Notes: generated by a model not told the origin, from the letters alone. DNA of 12,067 bases from Ophiostoma sp. CBS 140.51 (GCA_029298735.1 JANSLP010000551.1:1-12067), one strand, 5' to 3'. Shown: positions 1-8,930, numbered from the stretch's first letter. Made by a program: numbers and translations.

Positions 1-190
1 TTTTTTTATTATTAAAAATTGATTATTAATTTTAACATTTTTTTTTTTTTTTTTTTTGCGAAAATCTCAAGATGAATTGCAAAAATATTCAACAAAAATA
101 TTTCTAGACAGTCTGCGATACTGTATCTTCTTTGTAATGCTTCAATTACATTGAACAACAACTTTACAGACAGGATGAAGTAGTAATATC

Positions 191-209
191 AAGCAACCTT
201 AGGTTGCTT
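191..209. repeat. Perfect 19-bp palindrome
   Basis: The arms AAGCAACCT (191-199) and AGGTTGCTT (201-209) are exact reverse complements around a single T. It could be a dimeric transcription-factor site or the foot of a small hairpin. It lies about 260 bases upstream of the ATG-ATG at 469. Nothing else in the sequence fixes its role. Confidence 0.5.
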
Positions 210-355
210 ACGATGCGTGGGTGGGTTGTTTGGTGATGACAGTGTGCGCACTGTACTGGCACTGTGATGCTTGACGTCCGTCGTGCCTTCCTCAATAGGA
301 AGACTGCAACGCACAGCTCGAGTTTTTAAGGGTTTTCCCTAATACCTCGCGTTCA

Positions 356-431
356 CCCTCTTTTTTCCCACTCCTTTTCTTGTTTCCCTTCTCTCTCGTC
401 TTTTCTCTTTTTCTCTTCTTTTCTCCCCTAA
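356..431 (+). promoter_or_regulatory. Pyrimidine-rich leader tract
   Basis: This stretch is almost wholly C and T with a few interruptions. Such tracts are common just upstream of transcription and translation starts of filamentous-fungal genes. It precedes the remnant of an F-box-family paralogue at 499-816 and may be the surviving or captured promoter of that locus. It ends in CTAAC, which also resembles a branch site, but no matching upstream exon is visible. Confidence 0.35.
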
Positions 432-498
432 CGATCCGGACGTATCGAACTTGTTACATCTGGGCACCATGATGCCCCGTCCAGGCCGTGGGCCGTGA

Positions 499-816
499 TT
501 ACACATCAGCGACAACGCCTACGACTCAGACCCGGATACGGACAGCGAGCACAGCAACATTCACGACAGCACGGGCGACTACTTTGCCGAACGGTATCCA
601 TACTACAACCCCTACAAGGCTGAGCTTCAAGAGAACGATGAGAATCACCACCTGGAAGTGTACGTTAAGGAGGTGCGCTGTGCCCAGGACTGGATTCTGG
701 GCATTAACGGCCTGGACAGGAATGCGCCCATGTATTTCAGCATCAATCTCACGTACTTGACCGAGCGGGAGCGGTACCAGCTGCTCTGGGCACAGCATCT
801 CTACAAGACGATCTAG
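499..816 (+). pseudogene. 3'-terminal fragment of an F-box/2EXR-family paralogue
   Basis: The frame reading from 499 to the TAG at 814-816 encodes about 105 residues that match the end of the neighbouring gene at 1645-3231. Shared landmarks are YDSDPxTDS near the beginning, an ERY motif, and a C-terminal block in which 27 of 51 residues are identical by hand count (AQ..ILG, DR, SIN.TYLT.RE, LYK.I), with both proteins ending at the same place. A TGA (496-498) closes the frame upstream. The in-frame ATG at 469 gives only nine codons before that TGA. The F-box-like half of the family is missing. The fragment may be a pseudogene left by duplication and truncation. It could instead be the last exon of a gene spliced at the AG at 508-509, but I see no upstream exon. 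The protein-level divergence implies an old duplication rather than a recent copy. Confidence 0.6.
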
Positions 817-1644
817 AATGGAAGTGGTTGGAGGAGGAGATTGGCTGGATTTGAAAGGATACACGTTGCCCGAGAAAATGTGCTTGTCTGATGGTCGTTT
901 GTGCAATTCCTTTGATTTAGATTAGATAACGACTGTAGATGATACAATATGATACGTTCAGCCTTGCTTCGCTTTTCTCCACGTTGATCATCGTGACGTG
1001 GCTCTGAGCGTCAATAGCCAGGCCATTGAACACCACTATTGTTCACCATTACTGGCCCTCCTCCCTCTAGCTCCTCTGTATTTACAGCTCGCTCCTTCCT
1101 TACATACCACCCTGCCGTACCTTCCTCACATAGGACCACCCCACCGCACCTTCCCATCGTACCTTCCTTGAGCACCTTCCTTGAGCACCTTCCTCACGTA
1201 CCTTCCATTTGCATTCACGTCGGGCTCCTCCCAAGGCGCCCCGCTTCGCACCACCCGTCCACGCGTGCCTTCCGTTTTTGTTTCTTTGGCAGCTCCCCTG
1301 ATTGCCCGTGGTGCTTGCCGACTTTTTCCAGCTTTTCCCATATAACCCTCCGTCTCCCCCCCAAAATTTTCATTTCGAACTCTCCCTTCTTTACCTCTTC
1401 TTTTGCTTCTTTTCTCTTCATCCAGCACCATCCCCATTGACCTCTCATTTGATTGGGGTCTGCGTCCTTGTATCCAGCTTGCCAGACTTTTGTCACGAGT
1501 CGATCTGCACCCCTGCGCATCGTGCGTGTCCTCTACCCTCCAGGTTTGTTCCATTCTCATCTCCTCGTCACCCTTGACACCTGTCTTTTCACCCCATGAC
1601 GACATCGAGTGACTGATGACTGACTCACGACAACAGCTACAATC
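817..1644 (+). promoter_or_regulatory. Upstream region of the F-box-like gene
   Basis: No coding frame is supported. The left part is the presumed 3' flank of the truncated paralogue. From about 1060 the plus strand is very rich in C and T, including a 13-bp tandem repeat (1148-1206) and a pyrimidine-rich stretch up to about 1600. This composition is typical of promoters and 5' leaders in filamentous fungi and supports the plus strand as the transcribed strand of the gene starting at 1645. TGACTCA (1621-1627), the consensus of Gcn4/CPC1-type bZIP factors, lies only 18-24 bases before the ATG, where it is more likely transcribed leader than a working site. Confidence 0.5.
1148..1212. repeat. 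13-bp tandem repeat, five copies
   Basis: The word ACCTTCC begins at 1148, 1161, 1174, 1187 and 1200, a strict 13-bp period, with the unit close to ACCTTCCTTGAGC. The third and fourth copies are the most alike. A further single copy lies at 1119. Since 13 is not a multiple of three, the array is not protein-coding. It sits about 450 bases before the ATG at 1645 and could vary in copy number between strains. Confidence 0.8.
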
Positions 1645-3231
1645 ATGGCTTCGAATCACAGCCTCCGTGGCAATATGTCGCAGCTGCTTCCATTGACCCA
1701 ATGCAAGATCTTTGCCGCTCGGATCGAGCTTGACGAGCTTCTGCACTCTCTCCAGCGGCCTGTGGACAACGTGATTCTTCTCTTCACGGACGAGCATGAC
1801 ACTCAGATGTCCCAGAACCATCGCCGCCGCTTGGCCGAGTGGCTCTTTGTCTTCAAGCAGCGGTACTACAACCTCCAACACGAGTTCTTTCTTACCAAGT
1901 TGACTTTCGACGAAATCAAACAGGAGAAGCTGGCTGAGCAGACTGTTACCACGCTCGTCACGAGCCCCGTCAGCCCGGCCAATCGCCCATCCCTCACTTC
2001 GCTGCCAATGGAGCTGCAGTGTATGATTTTTTCGTACCTCGTACAGCCGCCTCCGTGCAAGCATTATTTCTACGGAGCTACCTGGAGCCACAAGATGATT
2101 GATACCGACCTGACTTCGCCTGACCTCGCCATCAAGACCCGCCTCCTTGAAAAGAGCCCCGCGGTTGAGATGACGCCTGACGGCTTTCTCTGGACCCTGT
2201 GCCACGCATCGCGCAATGTTATGCAACGTGCCTACAGCAAGTGGATTGACGAGATGCTCGCACACCCATTCTGTCACAATGACGACCGCGTCAACCACCG
2301 AATGTATGCTGAATCTGAGGAGGAGCCCGCTACCAATGTCCGCCGCAACCGCAACGGCAACAGACATGTCTACTGTGCCAATCCAAACTGGATGACGGGC
2401 ATGGCCTTTATTCAGTGGACCAATGCTAACGGCCCCCTCCGTGACGACGCGAGCGAGTACACGGCCAGCGACTCTGACGTCGATGACGACGAGAATGATG
2501 ATGATGGAGCGGCCTAGAAGACTTGCCTCAAGCGTCTCACTCGTGCCACTCTCAGCCAGCCGACTGTGAACCTCCGCGATGAAGCTGCCGCTGACGCGGA
2601 TGTTGAAGACAACAACGACAGCTACACGCGCGATCTCGTCACCCTGGATGATAATCGTCTTATCATGTTCCCCAACGATAACCGCGACCACGGAGATCAG
2701 TTTCTGGGCGAACACTTTGACCACCCCGTCATCCATGACGATGAATCCGAGATTGGCTCTGACTTTGATGATCTCGGCTTTGAGCCCACACCTCTGCAGT
2801 CCAACCCTGACCTGCCTCGCCGCCGCACCCGCACCCGCGCTCAGCGCATGATCAACTTTCGTCGCAAGTGGGATACCCAATACACGGTCGGCTTCCTTGG
2901 TTACGACTCCGACCCCCCCACCGACAGCCACTACATGCCGCACCACCAGGACATGCAGTTCCAGGTCACCCGGCCCAACCGCCACGGCTACAATACGGCT
3001 GGAATGAGCACCGCCGGCTCGAGCGAGTGGGTGCCTGAGCGGTATAGTGTGGTTGCCTATCACCAGGCGGCCGATTTCATCGAGCACGTTCGCGATGCAC
3101 AAAGCTTTATCTTGGGTGTCGATGGCCCCGACCGCCGCGCTAGCATTTACCGCAGCATTAACCACACTTACCTTACCGATAGGGAGCATCGCCAGCTGTA
3201 CCGCCTCCGTGAGCTGTACAAGAAGATTTGA
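1645..3231 (+). CDS. F-box/2EXR-like protein gene with an in-frame TAG
   Basis: The ATG at 1645 opens a 290-residue frame ending in TAG at 2515-2517. The same frame then continues without a stop for another 237 codons to TGA at 3229-3231. The first half holds an F-box-like motif (SLTSLPMELQCMIFSYL, residues 117-132) and a downstream LCHASRNVMQRAY block (185-197). That pairing is typical of fungal 2EXR/F-box-like proteins, in which LPxEL and a CxESR-type block recur. An acidic stretch (about 277-287) precedes the TAG. The second half is acidic, then carries an RRRTRTR basic patch (from about 2818, a possible nuclear signal), YDSDPPTDS, and a C-terminal module shared with the fragment at 499-816. 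That conservation argues that the part beyond the TAG belongs to the same protein. F-box proteins usually recruit substrates to SCF ubiquitin ligases, but 2EXR proteins have no settled role. Whether the gene is intact depends on the TAG. Confidence 0.65.
2457..2555 (+). other. Candidate weak intron covering the in-frame TAG
   Basis: A 99-nt GT-AG segment would remove the TAG at 2515-2517 and keep the reading frame. The donor GTACAC is weak. The acceptor CTCTCAG ends at 2555 and has CTCAC (about 2536-2540) at a suitable branch-site distance. An alternative frame-preserving pair is GTCGAT at 2479 with CCAG ending at 2559 (81 nt). Neither donor resembles the strong GTAAGT donors of the three introns elsewhere in the window, so a real nonsense codon is at least as likely. 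Confidence 0.25.
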
Positions 3232-4534
3232 TCCAATCTCCGTTGGATCCGGAGTCTTCTGGTTTGGTGACGAGGCGACACGGTTGACGAGAACAAAGTC
3301 AAGAAGCATGGTGTGGGGTGGGCCCAAAGAGCAACATTAAGATGGATGGTGTGGGTGTGGTGTGGTAGAGAGAGGGGGGAGGGGGGAAGCAGGTGGAAGC
3401 AGTGGTTTGGGCGGTCTTTATTGTGCTGTGATGGTGGTGTTTGTTTGGTCATGTACGGTGGAGATTTCATGTTTTTTTGGGGTGGGCAGAGGAGGCCGAG
3501 AAAAAGAAGGTCGAAGATGGCTAGGGGTTTTGAGGGATATGGTACCAGCAAAGGTCGTCGGATTGGTGGTGTGACATGTATCTTAGGAGCACACGGTTCA
3601 GGGTGGTGGATGGATGTTTATTGTGAGGCAGGTGGCCCTGAACGATGGAGTGGATGTCTTCTTCTTCTCTTTTCACATAGTTTTTGCTTTTCATCTACTG
3701 TTTCAACTGCGCGTGTTCATCTTTCAACATTGTTTCCTTTCCACAACTTTGCTTTCCAATTATCTATCGTGTACTGTGATTCACTGTGATGGGTGCTGTA
3801 ATATGGGCAAAGTGATGCGTCAGTGACGTGTTGGTGATGTGTGTATTCCTGTTCGTAGAGTGAACAATGTTAGATGTGTCAATGTGAATCAACGTGTGTC
3901 ATCAATGCTGGCAGCAATGTCAATCTTGTGGCAAGTGAACACCATCAAACAACACATCTGGCATATCTCTCCGTGCGTTGTGATTGTCTGCATCGTCTCC
4001 GTGTAAGTCGTGTAAGTTGTTCGTTCATTCCTAAATTGGCAATTTGTGTTGTCTACCGGGGTGATGATTGGCCAGATTTGACAATTGCAGTGGATTTTGA
4101 CGCATGTTGATGGATCTTGGGTGGATGCACCCAGATTTGGCGGCGGTTTCGGGAGACCTGGTTGTTGTGGCGGACAGGACCGTTGGAAGTAAGCTTCTGT
4201 ACTACCCAAGGATACGTGCGTGTAGAAATTTCGTAGACGAAGATAACAAGCTTATTCAGGAGTTTGTAGATAGAGTATATCAAGAGTATTTAGTAGTCAA
4301 AGAAACGTCCATGGAATGTCACGGGAATCCAAGGCATTTTCTGTACTTGACTAAAATCCTGGTGACCTAATTATGAATAAGGCTCTTTTCTCTTTGAAGC
4401 GCTAAATGCGCTAAGCTTTACTGACATAGCCGCTATACTGCAGCTCTCAAAGCCTTGTAGACCACTGTAAATGCACTGGAACTCCGTCCTCTCTTTTCCA
4501 TTCACTCCCTTTTCACTCTACCACCCCTCCCACG
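3232..4534. other. 1.3-kb gap with no supported gene
   Basis: This lies between the convergent 3' ends of the F-box-like gene (plus) and the P450 gene (minus). Short frames exist on both strands (for example 3313-3789 and 4104-4370 on plus) but show no recognisable domain and no splice pattern. The segment 3300-3420 is G-rich with GTGTGG and GGGGAGG runs. The segment 3660-4060 is more AT-rich and has many GTGATG- and GTGTCA-like words. A hairpin with 9-bp arms (ATCTTGGGTG at 4114-4123 with CACCCAGAT at 4128-4136, one bulged T, loop GATG) is the clearest structure. Confidence 0.55.
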
Positions 4535-6264
4535 CTAATCGTACTGCTTCAGGAAGCCCTGGGCCTCGGCGTGCTCCCGCAAAATCGTGGCCTCGTGCGC
4601 CTGGCTCCGCACCTTGATCTGAACCTTGAACGGCAGCGGTGCCTGCAGGATGCCCGGGTTGTAGGCGTTAGGATCGAGAGGCACCGTCTTTTTGGTGACT
4701 GGGTCGACGGGCTCGCTAAACTCGAACGCCCACAGAAGTTTCGATGCAATGCGCCACATGTTGCGTTCGGCCAAATGGATCCCCGGGCAGATGCGGCGGC
4801 CAGCACCGTAGTTGTAGTGGTCGCGGTTGGCATAGTCGGGGCTGCCGGCGTAGTCGTTGGCGAGGCGGGTATGTTTCTCGTAACGATCAGGATTAAAGCT
4901 TTCTGCATCCGGGTAGATGGTGTCGGAGTGGTGCAAAGCCCAGGTCGGGATAAAGACGGTGGCGTCCTTCGGGATGAGCATGCCCTCGTACTCGTCGGCC
5001 TGGCGGGCTCTATGTGGGAGGGCGGTGACGGCTCTGACGTCAAGGTTAGTAGATGTAAATGGCATTGAGGAGCTCATCTGCCTTCTACGCGGGAGGGGGG
5101 GGGGGGGGGGAGTACTTACACCGGCCGCCACCGCATGCCTTCTTTGACGATGCAGTTGACGTACGGAATGGCCGCAAAGTCGTCCCACCGGGGCGACCGG
5201 TCGGTACCACAGGCGGCGTCGATTTCGGCTCTCGCTTTCTCTTGCACTTCGGGGTGCAGGGCAAAGGCCAGAATAAGGGTCAGTAGCTGGGCAGCCGTGG
5301 TGTCAGCGCCACCCTCGACAATCTCGCCCAACAGGTTGGTGAAGGAGTGCTGCGAGATGGATGGTGGCCACCCCTTCTTCTCGTACTCGTCCAGCAACGA
5401 GTCCATGATGCAGTCCCGCTTCTCGCCGCGTGCCCGTCGTTCTTCGACCAGTCGTCGGCTCTTGGCCCACGTCTCGTCCATGGTCTTGCCGGCATCAATG
5501 GCCCGGCGTTTCCAAAACGCCATTGAGGCGGGGATGTACTGCAAAAAAGTGAAGACGTCCACCGGCGGCGCCGCGCCGGGTTCCATCGAGGAGGTCCACT
5601 ACACGAGCGTCAGTATTCCAAAACTTCGTTCTGCCGTTCAGACCTTGTTGCTACGCCGACTTACCTTCTCCATCACATCATACACGCCGTGCCCCCAAAA
5701 CGACTCAAACGACGATGCCCGGAAGCCGTACGTAATCGACGTCACTACCGACGCCGTGTACCGCCGCACGTCCTGGTAAAAGTTGTCGGGGTTTTGCAGC
5801 AGGTTGGTCATCAACACTGTCGCCTCGGACTCTTGCACCCGGAAATGGTTCTCGTCCAGCTGTTTCGGCGAGAAATTGTGCGAAATGACTTTGCGCTTCT
5901 CACGCCAGGTGGTGTCCATTTGTTCGAGGGCCAAATGGTCACCCTGTGTGAGCAAATGGCCGACATAGCTGGGCGGGCGGTCCGAGTAGATGCTGCCCTT
6001 TTCGACCAACAGCTTGTGGATGGCTTTGCGGTCGCACAGCACCACAATACTGGAGGGCCCGACTTTCAACGAAAAGACGGAGCCGTACTGTTGTGCCCAC
6101 TCACGCATCTGTTTGTACAGACCGGTGGCCGGGATCTGGTGGGCATTGCCGAGGAGGGGGACGGTTGGTGGTCCTGGTGGCATACGGGGATCACGCTTGC
6201 CGACCTGGAGCAAGCGGTAGACGAGCAGGCAGATGCCCACGGCGAGGATGGCGGAGGCGAACAT
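4535..6264 (-). CDS. Microsomal cytochrome P450 monooxygenase, three exons
   Basis: The joined exons 6264-5665, 5598-5120 and 5033-4535 encode 525 residues, a normal length for a fungal class II P450. The order is an N-terminal membrane anchor (about 2-20), a PPGPP proline hinge (29-33), WREKR in the C helix (120-124), the I-helix oxygen-binding motif GGADTT (296-301), the K-helix ExxR as EGMR (353-356), FNPDR (406-410), and the haem loop YGAGRRICPG with cysteine 442 as the expected iron ligand. All essential residues are present, so it should be active at the ER with a P450 reductase. The ATG at 6264 has a good context (ATCACCATG) and is the first ATG of its frame. Tyrosine replaces the usual phenylalanine of the haem loop, a common variant. 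The gene is divergent from the MFS transporter, and the intervening promoter shares an element with the FAD dehydrogenase gene. The subfamily and substrate are not assigned. It resembles fungal P450s of secondary or aromatic metabolism. Confidence 0.95.
5034..5119 (-). other. P450 intron 2 (86 nt) with a 16-base homopolymer
   Basis: The minus-strand donor is GTAAGT, the branch site CTAAC, and the acceptor GTCAG. The intron splits a valine codon after its second base and joins RWRPV to AVTALPHR, the expected stretch after the ExxR motif. Between donor and branch site is an uninterrupted run of 16 G on the plus strand (5095-5110), which is C in the transcript. Confidence 0.92.
5599..5664 (-). 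other. P450 intron 1 (66 nt)
   Basis: On the minus strand the donor is GTAAGT and the acceptor is GTGTAG, with CTGAC as branch site close to the acceptor. The intron lies between codons (phase 0) after YDVMEK and before WTSSMEPGAAPPVD, which restores the usual P450 sequence. Confidence 0.92.
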
Positions 6265-7214
6265 GGTGATAAGGTGGTGGTTGATAAAACAAGAGGTGCA
6301 ATGAGGTGAAGAGGCAAGGCAGTCAAGGAGAGCCACGACAGATATGGACTGCAGGCATTGTTCATAAATGGTCTGGTCTGGTTTTGTATGGCTCAAATAA
6401 GAATTCCCACTGGCACCTACTTACCGGAGACGCTCTCTCATGGCTTGGCACCCATCAAGCTGTATGACCAATCTCTCTGTCGCAATACGTAACAAAGCAC
6501 CGGTAGCCATTCCCCCTCCCCCCCTCCGCCGTCGTGCCTCGTGGCCTTTTCCAGAGCACCTCCCAATTCTCCATCAAAAATTGGTGAAGATTCTCAGGAA
6601 CACAACGGCAGTTTTCCGAGATTGCGGGGAAGTTGAAACGGCGGGTGATCTTCGTCGATTTTTCAGCTTTGATTCAGGTCCAGCATGGACCGTCCGAAGA
6701 TCGTCCGGGTTGGCGCTAGTCCAGCCTGGGGCCACACCCGCAAAGATATCTACAAACTATTGATGCAGACAAATCCATCTAGGGACTCACGGAAGGAGAT
6801 AGTGTAAGGTTTCTCCTCTGCTTTTGCACTTCTTGTAATTGAATGTCTGGTGACTGCCAGTTGTGCAGGCGAAAAGGGACAATTTCGGGCACAGGGCCTG
6901 AAGAACGGCATCCAACAAGCTCCAGGAAGCACGCCCATACAAGGTCTGGTGATTGCAAAGACAGACTCTCAAGTCCAATGACATATGGGGAGATTGATGG
7001 TTTAAACAAATTGCTTGAGTCTAGATGAATCAGTAGTCTGTACCCCGGAAAAAGGATATCAGGATACATAACTGACGTTCTTGCCGGCTCCACATCCACG
7101 ATGCATTGTTGAGCATGTTCAGTTTCTGCACACGTTTTCCGGCATTCGTGATACTCTGAGCTGAACACATCCTTACTTCCTCTATTCAATACTTACGGTC
7201 TATCAAAAGTCACC
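6265..7214. promoter_or_regulatory. Divergent promoter between the P450 and MFS genes
   Basis: About 950 bases separate the two start codons and no coding frame in between is supported. Visible signals are a 23-bp element with CCG-N9-CGG (6692-6714), a second CCG-N6-CGG (6616-6627), an inverted partial copy of the element core (GATCTTCG, 6647-6654), and two facing CCAAT boxes (6563-6567 on plus, 6580-6584 on minus). CCAAT boxes are bound by the HAP/CBC complex and CCG/CGG pairs by Zn2Cys6 regulators, so a shared control of both genes is plausible. I see no convincing TATA box for either gene. Confidence 0.6.
6692..6714 (+). promoter_or_regulatory. Shared CCG-N9-CGG element, copy 1
   Basis: The element begins GTCCGAAGATCGT and ends in CGGGTTGGC. 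It matches 21 of 23 positions of 9211-9233, in the same orientation. CCG (6694-6696) and CGG (6706-6708) are separated by nine bases, an arrangement of inverted triplets expected for a dimeric Zn2Cys6 regulator. It lies 430 bases from the P450 ATG and 500 bases from the MFS ATG. Confidence 0.55.
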
Positions 7215-8765
7215 ATGGAGGACACTGCAGCTCACGCCCCAAAGCCGCATCTGACAACGGGGAACATTGTTGTAAGTCTTTTCTCACCTCGACTTTGTTG
7301 ACACCCACTGACCATTTAGTCCATTCTTGTCGCCGGCATGGGCAGCTTCTTGTTTGGCTACTGCAACAACGCCATTGCCGGCACATTTGCCCAGACATCC
7401 TTTACTTCCAAGTTTTTGGCCGGGCCGAACGCTGAAGCCATCACGGGCGGCATTCTCGGTGGATTCCTAAGTGGCGGCTTCATCGGCTCCATCGTCCAAG
7501 CACCCATTTCGCAGCGCTTTGGACGACGGGCAGGCACGGCCACTGCTGCTGTCCTGACTGTCCTGTCCGCCGCCCTCCAGGCTGGCTCGGTCAATATTGC
7601 CATGTTTCTGGCGGCCCGGACTCTTTGTGGCATCGGCGCCGGCATCGTCATTACGAATGTGCCCGTCTACATGAGCGAGATCGCCCCGCCTCATTTGAGA
7701 GGACTACTCGTGGGCAACCACGCCACATCCATTGTGTACGCCTACATCTTGTCGTCTGTCCTGGCTCTGGGCTTCTCGTTTGTGGACCACCCCTATGCAT
7801 GGCGGCTGCAGTATGTCATGCTGGCCTTTTTTGGATTGCTGCTGCTGGCGTCGCTGGCCTTTTTGCCCGAGTCGCCGCGGTGGCTGGTCGAGCGGGAGCG
7901 GTACGACGAAGCGTGGACGGTCCTTCAGCAACTCCATCAATCAAAAGGGGGCAACGACACCCACTTGGCCCGCGCCGAGATGGTCCAGATCCGCGCCCAG
8001 ATTGCCGAAGAGCACGCCCAACCAACAGGCTACTGGCATATCCTCAAAACACCAAACTTGCGGTACCGTGCCTACTGTTCGGTGCTTGTCTGGATCGTCG
8101 GGCAGTCCACGGGTATCCTGGTGATTGCCAACCTGACGCCCGTATTGTTTGGCCAGCTGGGATACTCGACGCTGCTGCAGTTGGGATTGTCGATTGTGTG
8201 GACCGTCGTGGCTTTGCTGGGATGCTTTGTCAATTCACTGATCATGGACAAGGTCGGGCGAGTACGACTGATGGTCCTGGGTGGCTATTTGTGCAGTATT
8301 GTCTTGATTGTCGAGGCCGTCTTACAGAAATACTTTCTCAACACCTCAAATACTTCTGGCATCAACGCCGCCGTCGCCATGTACTTTTTGTTCATCTTTT
8401 TCTACGGCTCGACCATTGACTGCGCCGCCTACGTCTATATTTCTGAGATTTGGCCAACCCATCACCGTTCCCGCGGCTCGACCATTGGCCTGGCCTCCTT
8501 CTTTTTGACCTCCATCGCCTACACCAGCCCGGCCACCAAGGCATTTGCCACCATTGGCTGGCGCTACTATTTCGTCATGGCGGCTGTCTGCCTAGTGTCG
8601 TCGACGGTCATGATGTTTGTGCTGCCCGAGACGGCACAACTCACTCTTGAAGAGATTGCCGAGAAGTTTGGCGAGACCGTGGTTGTGCGGCTGGGTGAGG
8701 CGAGTGAAAAGGGCGATGCCCTGGTGGTGGATCACACCGAAGTGGCCGAAGCGCGGGCGGTGTAA
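7215..8765 (+). CDS. MFS transporter, sugar-transporter family, two exons
   Basis: Exons 7215-7271 and 7320-8765 encode 500 residues. The ATG at 7215 has an excellent context (GTCACCATGG), and splicing restores NIVSILVAGMGSFLFGY, the usual first membrane segment. Family signatures appear in order: RFGRR (85-89) in loop 2-3, RTLCGIGAG (119-127), PVYMSEIAPPHLRG (134-146), PESPRW (202-207) after helix 6, DKVGR (329-333), YISEIWP (392-398), and PETAQLTLEEI (455-465) after helix 12. Hydrophobic segments agree with 12 helices in two halves of six, joined by a loop at about 207-265. It should be a plasma-membrane proton-coupled permease. In helix 7 the usual QQ/QLxG...YY sugar-binding pattern reads GQSTGILVIANLTP, so the substrate may not be a simple sugar. 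It is divergent from the P450 gene and upstream of the FAD dehydrogenase gene, suggesting uptake or export of the compound they act on. Confidence 0.93.
7272..7319 (+). other. MFS gene intron (48 nt)
   Basis: The donor GTAAGT follows codon 19 and the acceptor is TTTAG, with CTGAC about ten bases before it. It is phase 0, and removal keeps the frame through the first membrane helix. Confidence 0.9.
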
Positions 8766-8890
8766 GGGTGGACAGGGTGGACGTATGTGTGGGTAGAAGC
8801 TACTACAGTCAATATAGCTACTGACTGATATATACACTGCACCTCAAATTGCACCGCGTTGAAACGGCCGATGGTTAAGATAAACACCAA

Positions 8891-8930
8891 GTTTTGAAAT
8901 GTGACATCGTGTTTTGAAATGTGTCAAGTG
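8891..8930. repeat. 20-bp direct repeat, two copies
   Basis: GTTTTGAAATGTG occurs at 8891 and again at 8911, each followed by a related tail (ACATCGT and TCAAGTG). The copies are exactly adjacent. They lie about 125 bases after the MFS stop codon, probably at or beyond its 3' end. Confidence 0.7.

Larger units (their letters stand above)
1..468. other. Left-edge intergenic region, AT-rich then CT-rich
   Basis: No coding frame is supported here. The first 130 bases are strongly AT-rich and include an uninterrupted run of 20 T (38-57). Base composition then becomes mixed, with a 19-bp palindrome (191-209), a small inverted repeat (ACAGTG 239-244 and CACTGT 249-254 around TGCG), and finally a pyrimidine-rich tract (about 356-431). 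The CT tract resembles the leaders of fungal genes and sits just before an ATG-ATG at 469 in good context. That reading frame stops after nine codons, so it does not make a recognisable product. Confidence 0.6.

Noticed and set aside
1126..3327. A 733-codon open frame on the minus strand antisense to the F-box-like gene
   Set aside because: The encoded sequence is low in known motifs and rich in V, A and G, as expected from the complement of a codon-biased gene. The plus frame has an F-box-like motif and paralogue conservation, and the CT-rich leader points to plus-strand transcription.
3313..3789. A 158-codon plus-strand frame in the gap
   Set aside because: It translates to a G/W/R-rich then S/F-rich sequence with no domain, in base composition typical of non-coding DNA here.
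4104..4370. An 88-codon plus-strand frame in the gap
   Set aside because: There is no recognisable domain, no paralogue in the window and no promoter or splice signals.
5689..6309. A 206-codon plus-strand frame over P450 exon 1
   Set aside because: It is the complement of a P450 exon with clear motifs and splice sites, and has no domain of its own.
6265..6396. N-terminal extension of the P450 by 44 residues
   Set aside because: That frame has no ATG before 6264. The upstream start would be TTG, and the ATG at 6264 leads directly into a normal membrane anchor.
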